From assembly GCF_001955655.1 (NCBI RefSeq), contig NZ_MSPW01000001.1:733645-797644 (forward strand): 64,000 bases of DNA, written 5' to 3'. The stretch comes from Viridibacillus arenosi (GTDB lineage: Bacteria; Bacillota; Bacilli; Bacillales_A; Planococcaceae). The stretch's first letter is position 1, and every line of letters starts with the position of its first letter. Shown here in pieces: positions 62,282 through 64,000 of the stretch. A model generated the notes under the pieces. That model was not told where the DNA came from. It did no database searches and was given only the letters and a program-made list of their open reading frames with translations. A program made the translations under genes and the position numbers.

Positions 62282-62417
62282 TTATTTTTTATTTCTATAT
62301 TTCCAAGTGTATCCATAAGAAACTCCAAATCCGAAAACAGCTATATCACCCCAAGTAAGATTAGATTTAACAACCATCAATGCCATTCTCGCCCCACCAA
62401 TTTTACGAGCAGTTTTT
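62282..62417 (-). pseudogene. Toxin-tail-like fragment 2
   Basis: About 44 codons: KTARKIGGARMALMVVKSNL, then TWGDIAVFGFGVSYGYTWKY and stop. An in-frame TGA at 62418 and no ribosome binding site show that the front is lost. The basic helix followed by a Gly/aromatic-rich end resembles the tail of the protein at 60755 (WGPKVSYEY). Confidence 0.45.
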
Positions 62418-62429
62418 CATTGAATTCTT

Positions 62430-62940
62430 AAGTTGGTTTTTAAATGCGCACTCACTAAAGTCTGAAATGTTCTATCTCCATAAATTTCCATTAAAAATAG
62501 TTTCCTTCTGTATGTCTAAACCCAATCCAAATAGCATTTAACAAAAAATATTAAAATAAGATGACAGATAAAAAAGAGAATATATCAGGGTATTGGCACT
62601 ATTGAAGCAAGAATAAGGGGTGAAGATAATTATTAAGAACACTATTAAATATTGAGCAACAAATAGAAATTAATTATCGTTATATAACATTAAATTAACA
62701 TATATTATTATAAAAAACCTATTATTTTATCAATAATTCCTTTTATATACTATTTATTTAAGATTTGATAATTCAGATAGTCTAAAAGTTTTAAGTTGTT
62801 CACGAAAATCCTGTAGGAATTTATGGTGTAGTTTGAATTTCACAAATAATTTCTACATTACAAGTCATTCTCTATGAACAACTTTTAGTGCGGTAAGCAA
62901 TAATTCACTATATAATTGAGTAAACTCATATAAAATGGAT
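62430..62940. other. Non-coding AT-rich stretch with the HipA-gene leader
   Basis: Very AT-rich, with no credible gene on either strand. The last 60 bases (from about 62884) match the DNA before the decayed copy at 61236 and end in GGATGTGATGAA, the weak ribosome binding site of the HipA-like gene. Confidence 0.5.
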
Positions 62941-62948
62941 GTGATGAA

Positions 62949-63755
62949 ATGGAAACAATTCATATTCCTATCGACGCTGAACGTATTATTAGTACTTCTA
63001 GTAAGGGCGATCAATCGAAATGGCGTATCGGCAACAAGTGGGTCAAACAAAATGCGCGAGGTTATGAGGGACAGGCAGAAGTTTTGGCTTCACTCGTTCT
63101 TGAATGCTCAACTCTTGACCGCTCTAAATATGTCGTCTATCAGCCATGTATCATTCAATTAGCTGACGGTGAACAATTTGACGGCTGCTATTCACTCGAT
63201 TTTCGTGGTACAAAACAGGAAGTTACACTTGAACGCTTATTTGAAGCGAATTTCAACTCAACTGATTCGATTACAAGTAACAAAACACTTTCTACAATAG
63301 AAAAGTTCGAGCTATTGATGAAGCAGGTGGAGCAGTATACAGGGCTCGTTGTAAATCATCAAATCGCACAGTTATTCGCTTTCGATGCACTTATTCTAAA
63401 TGAAGATCGGCACACGAATAACATTTTATTTTTATATGACCCAAAGGAAAAAACATGGGAGCTTGCTCCGATTTTTGATAACGGACTTAGCCTACTATCT
63501 GATGAAAAAGACTATGCACCTAGCAAACCATTAACGATTTTAAAGCGAAGAGTAAAGGCAAAACCACTGAATTCATCCTTCACAAAACAACTTAGCCTTT
63601 ACGAAGGACCAGCATTCATTAATAAAGAGAAATTAGTAACTGCAATCGAAAAGTCTCAGTACGATTTTGGGCGTGCTAAGGACGTATTACTTTCACAATT
63701 GCGGGATCCAGGATTGAAACACTTATTCATTGAAGGAAGTGAATCCATTGATTGA
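62949..63755 (+). CDS. HipA-like kinase
   Basis: A 268-residue protein of the HipA/CtkA-like protein-kinase superfamily. Catalytic blocks are visible in the C-terminal half: ALILNEDRHTNNILF (catalytic Asp, Arg-His and metal-binding Asn, about residues 148-162) and the DFG-like APIFDNGLSL (about 173-182). The N-terminal lobe has KWRIGNKWVKQNARGYEG with the putative ATP-binding Lys. HipA proteins phosphorylate translation factors and are usually toxins held by an antitoxin. Here no HipB-type regulator is upstream. Its stop overlaps the start of a second small gene, suggesting a two-part system. Confidence 0.85.
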   Translation: METIHIPIDAERIISTSSKGDQSKWRIGNKWVKQNARGYEGQAEVLASLVLECSTLDRSKYVVYQPCIIQLADGEQFDGCYSLDFRGTKQEVTLERLFEANFNSTDSITSNKTLSTIEKFELLMKQVEQYTGLVVNHQIAQLFAFDALILNEDRHTNNILFLYDPKEKTWELAPIFDNGLSLLSDEKDYAPSKPLTILKRRVKAKPLNSSFTKQLSLYEGPAFINKEKLVTAIEKSQYDFGRAKDVLLSQLRDPGLKHLFIEGSESID

Positions 63756-64000
63756 TTACATGACTTTTGACGTAATGTGGATGGATGACATTATTGCCCA
63801 TGTTGATTTAAAACCAGCAAATGGTGGCACCCCATATGTAATTAACTATATTGATGATTTTAACAAACAATTTTCACCGAATATGGAAGGGCATATTAGC
63901 TTAGAAGAAATAGAACGTTGGCTAAAATGGCGTACCTTCCCTCCTACTCGGGTCAACGCAAAAGAATTACTGGCTTCACTGGATATGCAATCTTATAATC
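63748..64000 (+). CDS. Partner gene of the HipA-like kinase, partial
   Basis: A frame open to the window end, 84 codons so far: DYMTFDVMWMDDIIAHVDLK at the start and LEEIERWLKWRTFPPTRVNA then KELLASL at the end. It overlaps the kinase gene by 8 bp. The TTG at 63748 has GGAAGTG 6 bases upstream; ATG at 63760 is the alternative. From memory, small proteins of this type often accompany stand-alone HipA-like kinases and could be the missing N-lobe or a regulator. That role is inference. Confidence 0.7.
   Translation, partial: MIDYMTFDVMWMDDIIAHVDLKPANGGTPYVINYIDDFNKQFSPNMEGHISLEEIERWLKWRTFPPTRVNAKELLASLDMQSYN

Noticed and set aside
62865..63050. 61-codon minus-strand frame
   Set aside because: Antisense to the start of the HipA-like gene, with no start signal.

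Overview
This is low-GC chromosomal DNA from an endospore-forming member of the Bacillales. The nearest match is Lysinibacillus/Solibacillus-type Planococcaceae. Evidence for this: the block dapL-dapH, ccpC, darB/cbpB, fadH, cheV, ykyB, ykwC, ykvS, ktrD and ykoY has the gene content of the B. subtilis yko-yku region; there are a Spo0E-like phosphatase and two sporulation-type sensor kinases; genes carry strong GGAGG ribosome binding sites, with occasional TTG/GTG starts. The assignment is by gene content and remembered family sequences, not by a search.

Core region (1 to about 45.2 kb), mostly on the minus strand. 1-4366: operon of an exported 794-residue protein with an ABC-2 exporter. 4539-7908: acetyl-pathway lysine/DAP genes dapH-dapL, the LysR regulator ccpC and the CBS protein cbpB/darB. 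8411-9219: fadH with a perfect 18-bp FadR operator over its promoter. 9307-15183: a GGDEF/EAL protein, then polyphosphate kinase and exopolyphosphatase. 15333-19238: ykyB, cheV, an MFS transporter and a beta-hydroxyacid dehydrogenase. 19481-23182: small Bacillales proteins, a CPBP membrane protein, a MarR regulator and a PAS histidine kinase. 23449-33925: a B12/radical SAM enzyme, KtrD potassium channel, a TerC-family manganese exporter behind a yybP-ykoY riboswitch, an SDR, an RND pump and prfC. 34172-45145: a LysM glucosaminidase, stand-alone murE next to an M42 peptidase, a membrane histidine kinase, an aldehyde dehydrogenase and a YhgE/Pip protein.

Accessory region (about 45.3 to 64 kb). 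It begins at a tRNA-Val gene followed by a broken tyrosine integrase, and has the look of old, eroded mobile DNA. It holds RidA, ECF sigma/anti-sigma and integrase fragments, a possible spore-appendage protein, a DUF2252 protein, a DinB protein, a YtrA-type GntR/ABC operon, a possible TIR/deoxyribosyltransferase-like effector, an intact ECF sigma/anti-sigma pair, a GNAT, many orphan small membrane proteins, two toxin-tail/immunity-like pairs, and a HipA-like kinase with a downstream partner gene cut by the window end. A decayed, internally deleted copy of the HipA gene lies 1.6 kb upstream.

The most unusual signal is a family of about 20 palindromic interspersed repeats between 46.0 and 60.0 kb, not noticed in the core. 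Each is a hairpin whose arms vary in a compensating way (CAACTAA/TTAGTTG, GAACTAA/TTAGTTC, AAACAAT/ATTGTTT) around a C-rich loop. Several form a larger three-hairpin unit of about 95 bp. They sit between nearly all the small accessory genes, and in two places they supply a gene's stop codon or mark the end of a truncated gene, giving a cassette-like layout. Coordinates of motifs and repeats were counted by hand and may be off by one or two bases.
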